The notes under the pieces were generated by a model. That model did not search any database. It was not told where the DNA came from and saw only the letters and a program-made list of their open reading frames with translations. A program made the position numbers and the translations under genes. A stretch of DNA of 64,000 nucleotides, taken from the NCBI GenBank assembly GCA_029582155.1, contig CM055898.1, positions 19,246,229 to 19,310,228 on the forward strand. The letters are read 5' to 3'. The stretch is from Panopea generosa (lineage: Eukaryota; Mollusca; Bivalvia; Adapedonta; Hiatellidae). Below are positions 35,858-48,400 of the stretch, piece by piece; positions within the stretch are counted from its first letter, which is position 1; every line of letters starts with the position of its first letter.

Positions 35858-38268
35858 ACAGATACGTTACCAACATTTCAATGGACCTGAGACCATAGTT
35901 ATGTTCATATTAAATAAACACTTATTACTTTGGCATACTATGTAGTGGGTACGAACATAATAATAAAACATTTAATGACCAGTTATCATGTTTCTTCATA
36001 ATAATGCAGTCACACAACTGAAGCTGGAATAGTTACTTTCAAATAGGAACAGATACGTTAACATATTTGTCTAACTGTACTCCAAGTATTAAATATTTTA
36101 CCAGTTCTAACTATTGAACCATGCAGTAGGCTCTTTCTAGTCATTGGAAAATCACATTTGAAGTGATCATTTATAAACCCATATAAACTTGCAATGATAA
36201 TAACTATTGTGCAATAGATACGTTACTCACAGACACGATACCAAGATATTAATTTGAATTTATACACCACGTTACGGTACACATTCTCTCATTAAATTGC
36301 TATATTTGAGAAATCATGTGTTCGGGACATTATATTTGTCTTCGTGGATGTAAAAGAAAAACGTCTGAAGCACAAAATTGTACGACTACAACCCTCTGTC
36401 AAGAGGTTGAATATATCTTGTAGTTTTTCTCTTAAATCCAGCTTAGTATACTGCATATATTGATCATTCTCATTTCAATGCCCTGTGCAATCTTTATATA
36501 CTACTTTGTTCATGTTACTGTTGTGAAATATTCGTGTATTTCTCTGTACCTGGCATCAGCAAAGGTAACGTATCTGTTTTAAATTGTAGCGTATCTGTGC
36601 CAAGAATGTCTATAAGAACAAGGTAGGACATTGTCATCTATGTAGACTATTGAATGATAATCGGCATGTTTTATATTGACCTTTTATCAGGTAAACACAT
36701 TATTATTATTGCCAAGCTGTGTATTTAGTTTGAAAGATATATTGAAGATGCAAAGTAAGGTAACGAATCTGAACGAAATGGTAACGTATCTGTGTAAATG
36801 ATCGAATATTATGCAACATGTAAGTATTGATTGAATTTTTAACAACAACAACAACAACAAAACAACATCATCAACAACAACAATAGCAACAACGCAGCAA
36901 CAGCGACATCAACATCAACAGCAGCAGCAGCAATAACAACAACATGTAAACACACATTTTCAACACTAAACAAAATAAAACTACATGTATATATCAAAGT
37001 ATACACATTTTGGAGGAACATGGCTAAGTTTAGAGCTGAAATACAGATATCCTACAGAAACGGCAAAAGAAGAAAGTAACCATGTTCCTTTACAGGGAAA
37101 GAAAGTAAGCTGCGACGAATAGAGATAGGAAATCAGATACCCTTTGTGACAATTGAAAGGGGCACAAAGTTACTCGTGCAAAGCAAGCGCCACTGATGAT
37201 CTGGTCAATATTGAAGGCACATTGTCGGATCAGTCCGCCGTCACAGAACAGTTTGAAACAATTCAGTCCAAGTCCGAACCCATAAAAACCACCAGTCAAC
37301 TCTTACGTCACAGTGCATTATGACAAATACTGATTTGTTGATGAGGGCATGTCTCTTGTCAAAGCGCAATGCTAAGGACCAAATTCGGTTTCGGTGGCTG
37401 CAAGAAGTATTTGGGTTTCATGTACAACTATAATTTGTAAGGCGTCCGAACCACTATCAGTTGGTAGATCTGCTAGATTTTACAGGGTAACAGTGTTCTG
37501 CTGAAAATTGATTCCACAGTTCTCTCTAAGACATTTCGATTGAAACAGATACGTGATATTCTTTTAAGCAAGCTGTCTTTCAAGATAGAACCTCAAATTG
37601 TTTTAGATTTTACAGTTGCATTATATATCTGCAGGATTTATTAGGCACAATATACTTTGCAGTAAGATTTCGTTATACTATGTATTTATATATTCCACAC
37701 AAGTTCGAATTTCCCCCAAAAATCGATAGTTTATATAATCAACTTTGTGCGACGGAAATATGTGGTACAATTACACTAATGGAAGTATATTTTTGTGTTG
37801 TTAATGAAGACTTGCCATTTTTTAGTTATTAAAACGTTGTATTCACATGTATAAACAGTTTTTGTAATATTTATTGAATTAGTTATGGACAGATACGTTC
37901 CTTCTTGCAGCGCATTCAATTAGTTGCTTTGGTTAAGCAATTATGGAGAAAATCCATCCGTTATCATTTCTATCCTTTATATCATGCTTGGAGTTTCAAA
38001 TTAAAACACAATTTTATAAACACTAGATAAATCATAACATTACAAAAGGGAAATCACAAATGTACTTGAACTTCAAAATTTAAACTGCAAATTGAATGTT
38101 TTGTTCAAATAGCGCAATAAAAACTAGAAATCGTAATATCCACCAAAACCTGTTGCGATGTAACCTCTGGTGTTTGCATTATCAAAATACCATAGCAATG
38201 AAAATGCCATTCTTGCAGTTTCAACCTAATCACTTGAACCTTGTTCTGATAACAGGTAACGTATCTGT
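35858..38268. repeat. Ten dispersed copies of a 14-bp motif, GGTAACGTATCTGT / ACAGATACGTTACC
   Basis: Copies on the minus strand: 35858 (ACAGATACGTTACC), 36049, 36214, 37545 and 37889. Copies on the plus strand: 36564, 36586, 36759, 36780 and 38255. The core ACGTATCTGT is kept with at most two or three changes. Two pairs are spaced 22 and 21 bp (36564/36586 and 36759/36780). The flanks do not align with each other, so this is not an ordinary tandem repeat. I did not notice the motif elsewhere in the window. Function unknown. Confidence 0.8.
36838..36945. repeat. (AAC)n / (CAG)n-like trinucleotide tract
   Basis: Runs of AAC, ATC and AGC triplets of about 100 bp. It yields a Val/Ala/Leu-rich minus-strand frame at 36839-37021 that is not a gene. 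Confidence 0.9.
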
Positions 38269-38699
38269 ACGTGGTAAAACTGGGTTCATCATATCTGTGA
38301 AACACGACTTATTTAAGATCAACCATTATTGTGAGGTGTTTCAACTAAGCTGAAGCCTCTGGAAGTAACTGACCAATCAGCGTGTTCGTAATTCACTGCT
38401 ATGTAACGGTCCCTTGTGGGGTAAGCTAGCACATTTCTATAGCCAAAGTTTGTCGAGATTACGACAACCTATATGAGTTGTTTTATCAATAATATTGTAA
38501 GTAAAAATATGTTCATGATATTTATACGTATTTACCGTAAGCCAATTACGTACAAAGAACGCTCGTTTATGCGTTCGTATTCCGCCGATATGTGCCACTG
38601 TATAACTAGATTACGTTTCAAAGTCACTCATTAATTATTGTTTTAGTTCAGTTACTTAATATTGGAACCATTATAATAAATTATAAACTTTCGATGAAC

Positions 38700-38940
38700 G
38701 CAACGTGGAAAAATACGCAATTTTCAAGTTCACACAACGTCCATACTACGTCCCTGCCAGGTTCTCGCTGCGTTTAATACGTCCCACTAATTTCTTACCA
38801 CGCGAATGATCACGGGCGCACCACGCCCAATGCGTTCTTACTACGTCCTTACTACGTCCTTACTACGTTCTTACTACGGCCAATCAGATCTCAACACGCG
38901 CTTACCACACTTACAACCAAGTGACATGCCATTTATAACA
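38700..38940 (+). repeat. ACGTCC/CGTTC-rich segment resembling the Harbinger 5' flank
   Basis: CTTACTACGTCC repeats near 38835-38880, with TACTACGTCCC, AATACGTCCC and ACACAACGTCC before it. The only similar word use in the window is at 7680-8230, ahead of the Harbinger transposase. It is followed by CCATTTATAACATG where the Harbinger copy has its TATA box. It may be an isolated 5' end of a related element. No transposase frame follows. Confidence 0.35.
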
Positions 38941-39474
38941 TGTAATCATTTGTACACAATTTCATAAAACGACTAACCACTTAGCCGCCAAGGTCAGAAA
39001 AGACCGTATTTCAATAATCATAGTAACATTTTACATTGCCGGTGTTTTGGTGCACTTACTGTTTTGTACTCCAGATGGAGCGTTATCACGACGCCTTCTT
39101 CTATATTGATTACGTCACTGGCATTTTTTTCTTTTTTCAACACGGGACTTTGTAAACACACCTGCAAAAATCGGGAAAAAACTATGGCATATTTTGACGC
39201 CATGGAACAGCGGACGATTATAAAATAGTGTGTTTTTTCTTGGGAAACGTCAAAAGACGATATAAAGCGGAAGGTTGTCAATGGCGCACTCACGATTTTG
39301 AAGTATGTTCTCGCCTTGCTAAATACTCCGAATACAGCGACACGAAGGACGGCATGATCTTACCACCATACTGTAAAAGTATTCGAAAGTGATTGGTGCG
39401 ACCCGTTATTTTGTAAATAAGTCAGCAGGCATGAGATAAACGTTCACTAACGTGTCACTTTGAGAAACTTTAAG
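38941..39474. other. GC-richer intergenic stretch
   Basis: Several CpG-containing words (GACGCC, GACGTC, ACGACGCC) make it stand out from the AT-rich surroundings, as a promoter region might. No core promoter element can be fixed. A 91-codon minus-strand frame at 39018-39293 has no recognisable feature. Confidence 0.3.
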
Positions 39475-39669
39475 ATGTACCGAGAGGTTACGCCGAGACG
39501 TCATAGGGGCTCTGCGACCCGGGCCGCTGGGTGGTTAGTCGTTATCAACATATTTATCAGCCTAATAACGGTCTTTGTTTTTAAACAAATATGTCCACGA
39601 ACGTTTTGTGCACACCCCGTATACCAAAGCGTTCAGATAGCCCTTGGTTGCAGATTCAAAAACGTATAA
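39475..39669 (+). CDS. Small frame with a signal-anchor-like segment (candidate first exon)
   Basis: The 64-codon frame begins MYREVTPRRHRGSATRAAGW, strongly basic, followed by a hydrophobic stretch LVVINIFISLITVFVF and then a Cys-containing segment. A short basic tail, one membrane span and a lumenal side is the layout of type II Golgi enzymes or other signal-anchored proteins, and the frame sits just after a GC-richer stretch. No downstream exon was found and the family is not recognised. It could be chance. Confidence 0.2.
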   Translation: MYREVTPRRHRGSATRAAGWLVVINIFISLITVFVFKQICPRTFCAHPVYQSVQIALGCRFKNV

Positions 39670-40669
39670 TTATTATAATATAGATCAAAATACTTACCCT
39701 GTATCGGTTAAATGGCCTCAATTTATAATTTTGCCCAATCAATTTGTAGCCAGTTTCCGGTGTACTCGGTGAATTATAAAGTCTTTGCTTTATGCGAATA
39801 TATAATACTACCGAAATGCCAGTATCGATTGCACATAATCTGTGAAATATATTTTAAGGAATGCGTTTTGAACTGAAAAGATCGTAGATGTTTGGTTGTT
39901 TTGCTTGGCTATTTGTACGTTGTTCATTAATTGTTGACTTTCCTTTTACTGTTTTTTTTTAATTAAAATTATCAAATCGGTTAATAAATGGACATTGTTT
40001 GATCAGTGACGTAATATATATGTCCCTGGTTTAATGAATGCCTCACTTACTGATGTTTTAATGTAAATATTGGCATTGTTGGTACTTTAACATTTATTAC
40101 GAATGGATAAATACACTATATGAATGCAACGCCCTTACTGTACATTAAACGTGTAATGTTTTCAATATGCTTTAAAATGTATTTCCGAATTTACAGACGA
40201 AACTGTTAATATAACAAAAGCAATCCATCAATTTTGAAGCCGTCAGCAGCTACTGCATCATAACGCACATGCATTACTCGGCAATGCGACTGTCGCCATT
40301 CATGATGGTATATATATGTACACACTTCATAAAATACGCTATTTGTCAGTTGATGTAGGAAACAACAATTAAATAATACAAATTTAACGAAAACGGACAT
40401 GGAAAGTAAATACTGTCAGATGCTATTCTGTTTTCTTCATGAAATAAATTATTTATTTCATTAAATCTAAATCCCGACTAGTTCCGGTTGTAATATTTTC
40501 TCATTAATCAACACATGTATCGGGAATAAAAGTCGCTTCTAAACAATTCAAGATGTTACTCAATTACCAGAACAATGCAGTTAAGTCACTGCTTTTACAT
40601 CATTTCTGACTTTAAATGGAGATAGAGGATTTATGACAGGAAATGTATCTGAGCTCACGATACACTGTG
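39670..40669. other. Intergenic, no gene seen
   Basis: AT-rich sequence with short T tracts. No gene, RNA or repeat recognised. Confidence 0.3.
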
Positions 40670-40946
40670 GAACGGTGCCAGCTCTCTCCCGCTATATCGG
40701 TTCTAGAATAAATTTAGCGCTATTCTTATGTCATCGCGGGCTTGCATAACAACGCTTTTATGGGATCCTGGAAGTTTAACCAGTACTGGAGCACACCCAT
40801 TTCTGCAAGTAACTGATTCCAACTTGAATCAAAGTTGAGAGACGTAATATCGTATATCAATTATCACGAAGATTGTGGCCGGGCAGGTAATCAAACGCAT
40901 GACCCCTGGTTTGATAGTCAAGACGCGCTGCCGGCTGAACATTGTT
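40670..40946 (-). mobile_element. tRNA-derived SINE family C
   Basis: Minus-strand head GTTCAGCCGGCAGCGCGTCT with a degenerate B box, then AGTTACTTGCAGAAATGGGT, GTGCTCCAGTACTGGTTAAA and CTTCCAGGATCCC. The same body is found at 47655-47830 (+) and 53840-54020 (-). Confidence 0.65.
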
Positions 40947-41269
40947 AATTACCGGACACAATCATAATAGTTAAAACTTGAAATGGCGCACGAAATCAAG
41001 TCTTTTGACAGGTTATTAACGTAGACACTTGTGCACATGCACTCCATGCAGAAACAATGTGTCACTGTTAAGGAATGGATATACTTGCTTTTTATTAGGA
41101 TGCCGTCCTATGTAGTAAATAATTGGTCGATATTATTTCTCTCCATGGACTTGGTATGGCTTTATGAACCTTAGAAATAGTTTTGTTGTAAGTCATTGAC
41201 ATATTATAGAAAATGGTAAAGATACAACACAAATACATGACAAGATTATTTTTGTTTATTTTATCTATT

Positions 41270-41815
41270 TCAAACTATCAGGATTTCGGATCATTTGACA
41301 CAACCACACATGATATAGTATAGTAGTAACAGCAAGGATTTATACAGAAGGATGGGAAACCTGCATCTCGTGATTGAATATATCACACAGAAAATTAAAA
41401 TATTTGACAAATAAATCGTTCAGAGTTTCCAGGCAACTGCTTTCTTGTATATTAAATGTACGTTGTAGGTAATTTTAGATGTTTTAATATGTTCCGATCA
41501 CCAAAATAATCTTGAATTAAAGACATAAAAGTTTGAAGCAAAATTTCTCCTAGTTTTGTTGTTAAATCAGCTGCAGTATACACATTTTGTAATCTGAAGA
41601 ACTTCAGCAATTTTAAACACAACTTGCTGGGAATGGTATTGTATGATGAAAGTTTAATTCTGCAAAAGTGAGAATATTTGATTTGTGTTCCTGAGATGAA
41701 TGTTAAGATAACTGAAAACGAGATATTGCGAGATTTATGGTGAATACGTAAGCTTTCACATGTATCTCAATCAGTCGCCTTTCCTTCTCTATGTAATTCC
41801 TTGGTAACAGTATTA
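41270..41815 (+). repeat. Interspersed repeat R450, copy 1
   Basis: It shares order and wording with 48030-48485 and 63350-63715: GGATGGGAAACCTGCAT, CAGAGTTTCCAGGCAACTG, GCAGTATACACATTTTGTAA, TTGCTGGGAATGGT, TTTGATTTGTGTTCCTGAGA and TAAGATAACTGAAAACGAGA. All three copies have the same orientation. No coding capacity or inverted ends were seen. Confidence 0.7.
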
Positions 41816-42352
41816 ATACTTCTATTCAATGTTAAATGTGTATTGAAACATGTATTAGTAGTTATTTAGTAATGTATTAAACACCAAAATACCTGTCCAA
41901 TGATGTCATATTGTTTTTATTTAAATAGAATTTAAACAATCACATGGCAATGTTAACATATTTTCTATTCATTCTATTTCGCACATTTGCGGTCATGTAA
42001 AATATTTATCCGTTTTTACCATAGATATAAACAATGTTTCGGAAATATCAATATTTGTATTTTTTAGAATTTTTTAACTCATATTTCCAAAATGTGTGCG
42101 ACAACACCAGATTTTGAAACAAATGTTTATAATTCATTAAATATAAAGAAGTTTCAGACTATAAAAATACTTTTAGATTGATCTTGGTACCGTATACACT
42201 TACAGAAGTACAGATTAAATAGGTAAAAATTAGTGAAACTAGTTTCCACATTGTTGTGTGTCTCTTTAATGCTATTTTCATAACTACATACTATAAATGA
42301 CAGCCAGGTTTACAGATGGAGGAATCACAATTTTATTTTAGTATAAACTGAC

Positions 42353-42505
42353 TTATTTTACTTTAACAGTGAAACAAGTTATTACAACTTATTCAAATCA
42401 CTATCAAAGTATTTCTGGGCAGAACTAGAACTAAGCATATATGCAGATAAAAAGTCCTGCTCAATGACACCACAAATAGCCATGGGGGAGGATCCAAACC
42501 AATCC
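42353..42505 (-). mobile_element. SINE family B, tail fragment
   Basis: TTTACTTTAACAGTGAAACA, AGTATTTCTGGGCAGAACTA and CAATGACACCACAAATAGCC are the reverse complement of the family B tail at 24840-24951. Confidence 0.65.
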
Positions 42506-42894
42506 AATAAATACAATGCTTAATATTTTATTTAATAAAAAAAGGATTCAAGTCAAACAAGTTCTTATGTTAACAATGCCTTTCTGGGTGAGGCCAGGCT
42601 TATATTCATAAAGCTTCTTAGTTAAGTCTTGATTTAAGTCAATACTTACCTAACAATTCAAATCAATTTCTAGGAGGCCATCACACTTCAAATTAAATCT
42701 TAAGATGATGATTGACACATTTAGATCTCATCTTATTATTCAATGAAACTATAACTTTGTAGTCCATCAGAATGGTTTTACAATAAAACAGAAAATCATA
42801 TGAAAACCTTCAATCATGTCACAAATGAAGTTTTGGAATCAAATTTATGATTATTGAGTACTATTGAGTGATTCTGCTGAACTCAAAACGTACG

Positions 42895-42970
42895 TTTCGA
42901 TAGGGGACTGAACCACAATACCAACAGGTTCTGTACCTACCATTCTATCACTAGACCATAATGTCCTACT
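42895..42970 (-). mobile_element. tRNA-like SINE head
   Basis: Read on the minus strand: ATGGTCTAGTGATAGAATGG followed by a degenerate B box TGTGGTTCAGTCCCC. The acceptor ends do not pair, so it is not an intact tRNA gene. Confidence 0.4.
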
Positions 42971-44054
42971 ACATTTTTAAGTATAATGAACGCATTAAAT
43001 GTACTTTAATAAAAAATAAACTGGCAGTTATTTCACATATTTAAAATCTGTGCATACTACATAATATTACTGGTGCATTCCAAAAACTTGTTAACAATTG
43101 CGAGGTTTTTTGTTTCATAAACCTCGCATATGAGCAGTTCATATCTTACGGATATTCACATTTGGTTGATACATCTGTTCAGTGAGCATTGAGGTATGGA
43201 ATAACGATTATCATCTTCCATTTACTGGCATAAAATTTAAACATCAGATTGCAGATTCAACTTAATTGAATTAGCTACTGGAAAATACAGAAACGGACAG
43301 AGCAGACAAGGTGAAATTCAATTATCATATTAATATATGGAAATACTTTTTTATATGTCTTAATTGGATATGAACAAACAAGTAACAGTTTTAGAATTCT
43401 ACATTGAAACAGACAAATGAATACTACCAAGTTTGTGAGACTAGATTAGCTTATTGGTGAAAATAATACAGATGTACAATAATTGAAAAGACTAGGCAAT
43501 TAATCAAAACTAAATTCATGATACCAAACTACTGAAATAAAAGTAAGCTATGTGGAAATATTGAGATATGGAACTTTTTTTTTGTTGAAACTCTTGTGCT
43601 TTTATTTTTAAAGTAACTTGTATAAATCATATAAAATAACTGGTTAGTGATATGTAAAACTCTTAAACAAATCACAAAATTATCAAAAACTCTTAAATGA
43701 TCTGTTTTAAGTAGCAAGAAAAGACAATATTTTAACCATAGTTCAAATTGAAATCCTTTCGTCTTATCATATCAGTAACCTTGCCCCCTAGCTACCGAGT
43801 GTATATGAATATACACATTAAGCAGGGCTGTAACGTTTGTCTGGCAAAATATTCTGACTTTTGAGACAAATGATGAAGAGATGCAGCATGCTCCTTAATT
43901 CTCTCCAGTCCCAAGGTACACTAACTTTAGATAATATAAAACTACATTCAACATGAACTTTAATAAATTTTATAACAATTTTTACTTTTACAAATCTTAT
44001 AATAATTTTGAGACAGCATAAAACTTTGTAGTATTTCTTAATTTAAAAAGTATA

Positions 44055-44794
44055 AGAGGGTCACATTGGCCCCAACTCACTCACCTGTGACATCTTACAG
44101 TTTTCAATGTAAGAATGCATTATAGGATATATATTTAGCTATGCATTTCAGTATAAGTTATAACTGGACGAGATATTGCTTGTATGTTATAAATTATAAC
44201 GTGCAAGCAATGTCTCATCCAGTAACTCTCACATTATGCAAAACCATGCTGCTGTGTCAAATTATCAAAATATTTTCCTCAGAACAATCAAGATAATAAT
44301 AAACCAGTTATGGTTTATAACAGTGTCAAAGCTCCAAGCAATCAAATTACGATCATGATCATATTCATTGCATATAGTTATATTACAATTAGCCACTAGA
44401 GTATCAACCATTTTTTCCCCCAATATGATTTCATAAAACTTTGGTATAAGGTTGTAAGTCAGTGCTTTATGCAAAATTTCAAAACTGTAAGCAATATGAT
44501 GATGAAGCTTAAACTTGTTTTACAACTATTTGGCACTGGAACAGAATTTACCCACCAAGGGTCAAGGTTTGTATTACTTATAAACTAGTGACTAGTAAAG
44601 TTGCAGAAAATATTTTAGTTTAGTTTAAATAATGATTTTTGAAGTGTGTGTCGGTACCTTTTTACACCCTTTGGCCACTGTTAGAGATTGAGGTGAAAAT
44701 TACAAGTTTTAGAGGAGTTGTAACTGTTGACTGACGGACAACAAACAAGTGATCACAAATGCTCACCATGAGCTTTACTCAGGTGAGCTAAAAA
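44055..44794 (+). mobile_element. Short interspersed element with paired ends, subfamily CTCACCTG/CAGGTGAG
   Basis: The 5' end reads AAGAGGGTCACATTGGCCCC and then CTCACCTG (44080-44087). The 3' end reads CAGGTGAG (44780-44787) followed by CTAAAAA. It has the same layout as the elements at 54306 and 58951. It contains a near-perfect palindrome at 44164-44224. Confidence 0.6.
44164..44224. repeat. Near-perfect 30-bp-arm palindrome
   Basis: The left arm begins ACTGGACGAGATATTGCTTG and the right arm ends CAAGCAATGTCTCATCCAGT. Four differences separate the arms, three of which are G-T wobbles on the plus strand. There is almost no loop, which fits a cruciform or MITE-like palindrome better than a microRNA precursor. 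Confidence 0.7.
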
Positions 44795-45052
44795 TAATTT
44801 TAACAACATTTGGATGGAATAACAATCACTTTAAAACTTAATATAAATCATATCTAACAAATATTATCGTATAACAGAAGTGAATGCAGTAAAGCCCTTT
44901 TATCTATACTTTCTGGTCATAGCATTGAAAGAAAATCTAAATTTTCTTCTCATCTTAGTCGACTTCCACATAAAAACTATACAAATAACAACATTAAAGA
45001 ACCACAAAACATATCTAGCTAAAAAGGTTACATATGAAAATGGGTAAATATA

Positions 45053-45058
45053 TTTATT
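45053..45058 (-). terminator. AMD1: Candidate poly(A) signal of AMD1
   Basis: AATAAA on the minus strand, about 230 bp beyond the AMD1 stop codon. It is the first canonical hexamer after the stop. Vertebrate AMD1 transcripts often use more than one polyadenylation site, so others further left are possible. Confidence 0.45.
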
Positions 45059-45286
45059 CTGGAAACAAACAGAGGGTCGCTCTGTGCAAAGTTTACAGCA
45101 GTCAAAGATCAAGGTCAAACTTTTAAAATCTTCACAATCAACCTTTCCTGCTTCTTCATGTGCTATTGGATATTCTACAATTATATTTCCAATGCAGGAA
45201 GGAGAAAAAGAGAAGCTATCAGTTTTGCCCTTGACATTTGTTGAGTAACTATGGCAACAGATTGATTGACCTCTGTTGACACACCC

Positions 45287-45424
45287 CTAGATGATGGGTC
45301 GGGTGAAATAGGTGTAGGTCAGATTGTAGTTCTTGAATGTGCAGAACTGATGGTCAACACGATTGTAGTGGGTGTCATCCACAAACTTGTCCAGCTCCTT
45401 GTGACTGTCCTTGGCAGTTGACAC
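45287..45424 (-). CDS. AMD1: AMD1 last coding exon
   Basis: 45 codons plus [43 protein letters not shown], then TRPII. It aligns with the human C-terminal region ending in FNDYNFVFTSFAKK. Acceptor GTGTTTCAG. The 3' UTR follows toward lower coordinates. Confidence 0.92.
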   Translation of the reverse strand: MSTAKDSHKELDKFVDDTHYNRVDHQFCTFKNYNLTYTYFTRPII

Positions 45425-48400
45425 CTGAAACACAATGGTCAGTTTCTTGAAAACTGGCTGAAATAAATTCTGTGTTTTTTTTTAATTATAATAATCATTA
45501 AGTTTTTATTTCAACAAGGGTTTATTGTCACTTTTAACATATATGTCAAATTTGCAATCAGGCACATTGGTGGATGTGCATACAGTTAATTTGGATGAAC
45601 ATTAACCATCAACCTCCCGAAAGTAACTGGCAAGTTTTCTGACTTTCATTAATTGGAATTACCGGTAAGTCAAGTTTAAAACATTAACATGTTAAATTTG
45701 GCATCCGGTTATGACCTAAATATGGAATCCGGTTATATTGGTGGAAGAACTTCCTCAGAATGAATCTGAGTACAACCACTGTCCTTCCACAATTAACTGG
45801 CTGAGTGTTTAGATGAAGCTGGACTCAAACCCACAACCTCCGTGGTGAGAGGTCAGTTTGAGATCATATTCTTTAAAAAATGTCAGCATTAACTTGATTT
45901 ATGCCACATGCAACATGCAAGGCTTTAATTCAGAAGATATAGACCTGTATGCCATAAGATTCAATCATACACAAAGTTGTTATTCTACAAGATGGCTACA
46001 GTGACCTTAATACACTCATCTAAGTTATACCAACATGACAGACCATGTTTACTGAAAGAATACATAAAACCTAACTTAACCCTTTACTTCATATAGATGC
46101 CTTTGGACACCTCTAATACAGACGCCTTTGGACACCTCTAATATAGACACCTTACGACACCTCTAATACAGACGCCTTTGGACACCTCTAATATAGACAC
46201 CTTACGACACCTCTAATATAGACGTCTTTGGACACCTCTAATAAAGACACCTTTGAAAGAGAGTGGAAAACAGTGCAGGAAGTGTTCAGATTGCTCATTA
46301 CGTGCAATCTGAACTCTTCCTACACTGTTTTTTTAAAGGCCTTCTGTGATTGGTGCGGGAAAATGCGTATCTATGAAGTAAAGGGTTAACTAGAACACAG
46401 ATGCCTCCACTATATGTAAGTAAACTTTACCAAAAATTAAAATAAAAGGGGGCAATAACTCCTGTTAAACTAGACCAATGTTGACAAACCTTAACCTTTA
46501 TTTAAGTAAAAGGCTATACACCAAATATTAATCACAAACATACTGGTCACCCCTTTCAGAAGTTATTAATTGGAAACCCAACTTCTTTTATAAAAAAATA
46601 AACTAAACTACGGACTATAACTTGTCTAAAATTTTAAACTTGGCCTGTATTTTATAATTTTACAGCTACACGCAAAATATCATATAAATACCAAAACCCT
46701 TTCAGAAGTTATTCAACAGAAACCGTTTAAAAGACAAGCAGACGGACTGAGGAATGGACAGACTTGATTAAGCACAGACAGTCTATTATTCATTAAACAT
46801 TTCACAATTTAACAAGAACTATCCAAACAGATCAACAAGTGGTGATGACAGAATCAAATTGTGCAAAAATTGTTAATTCAAGGACCATAACAGTTTTCTG
46901 CGACATTAAAATTCTGATTAAGCATGCTCATTCCAGTGTTAATGTTTTAAGGAATTCCGACCCAAAGGGTAACAGTTATGGTGGGACTGAAGCCAAGTTA
47001 TCACGAAAAAACAATTATCCCGTCAAGGGACGAAATTTTCTATTGGAATGAAAAAAGCGATGAATGATTCTTTTCCTTTCATAGCAAACACATTGAATTA
47101 CTATTTTAATTATTGTCATTCTCCATTATCTGTTTTACCATATTCAGATAATTACTTTAATAGTTCCAACATCACAGCAAGAGAGTAAGTTTCAACCTTA
47201 GGGGTAGACAGAAATATCTCATACCAGTAAACCAACAGATATATCCACATCTGGTGTTCAAGAAAAAATATATCAGTTGAAAAATGAATGTACTACTATG
47301 AATTGAAACCTTTTTTGCTAAATCAACGATCACAACTGAAAAAAGATAATCTGATCTGACTAGTTCAAATTCTTGTCTAGAATCATATGGTTACATGATT
47401 GTATAACTGCTCATTTCAGTCAAGATCCAATGGACAATGTGGATGACAATGTACTCAACAAAACACTTTTTAACAAAATGATGTTGTTTCTTGATTTCAA
47501 GGCAGATATTATTTTTCAGACAGATGGGATTGAATAAAAAATAAATCCTGAATTTAGGCACATTTATGATTTCAAAAAGGATTATAAACATTGGATGACA
47601 GACAAAGGTTGTGATGCCAATCAAATTGTACACAGTTGAGCATAGGTTGAATATTAAATCCAAGGGTTGTGAGTTTGAATCCCATCCTGGCGGGTTTCCT
47701 TATACGAAATTGTGTCTAATTGTAATTCGTCTTTCAATGCTGATTTAAGTGGTGAAGTTATCAGTTACTTGCTGAGATGGGTGTGCTGGAGTATAGGTCA
47801 ACATTCCAGGATCCCAGGAAAGTGTGGTTAGGCATTCCAGGATCCCAGAAAAGTGTGGTTAGGCATTCCAGGATCCCAGGAAAGTGTGGTTAGGCATTCC
47901 AAGATCCCAAGAAAGTGTGGTTAGGCAATTTATTAGCCTTTAAGGGGATAAAAAAGACACTAAATATTCAAACTAATCAAATTGTACAATTTCTAACAAG
48001 TTAGCGGCCACGACTAAAACAGTCAATATCTGATTTTATCAGTTTCAACAAGGACTTGCATTGAAGGATAGGAAACTAACATCTCCTGGCTAAATTTTGA
48101 TAAAATAGCACCAAAGGATCAATTATTTGGAACATACATCATTCAGACTGATTTTCTAGACATAAATTTAAAGTTGTATGTAACTTTAGATGTTATATAA
48201 TGTTTTAATCATGCAAAATGAATATTGCAAACATTGCAGTTTGAAGTTATTCTGTTGCAGTATACAAATTTTGTAATCAAATTTACTAGTCCAACAATTT
48301 TTAACACAATTTGCTGGGAATCATTTTGTAAAGAATTTCATTGTGCAAAGTAAAAGTAATAAATTTGATTTGTATTCCGAGATGAATGAAAGTCAAGATA

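Noticed and set aside
37090-37299. 69-codon minus-strand frame with Cys and Gly (TGGFYGFGLGLNCF)
   Set aside because: It looked exon-like, but no family was recognised, no convincing splice pair was found, and the opposite frames are similarly open.
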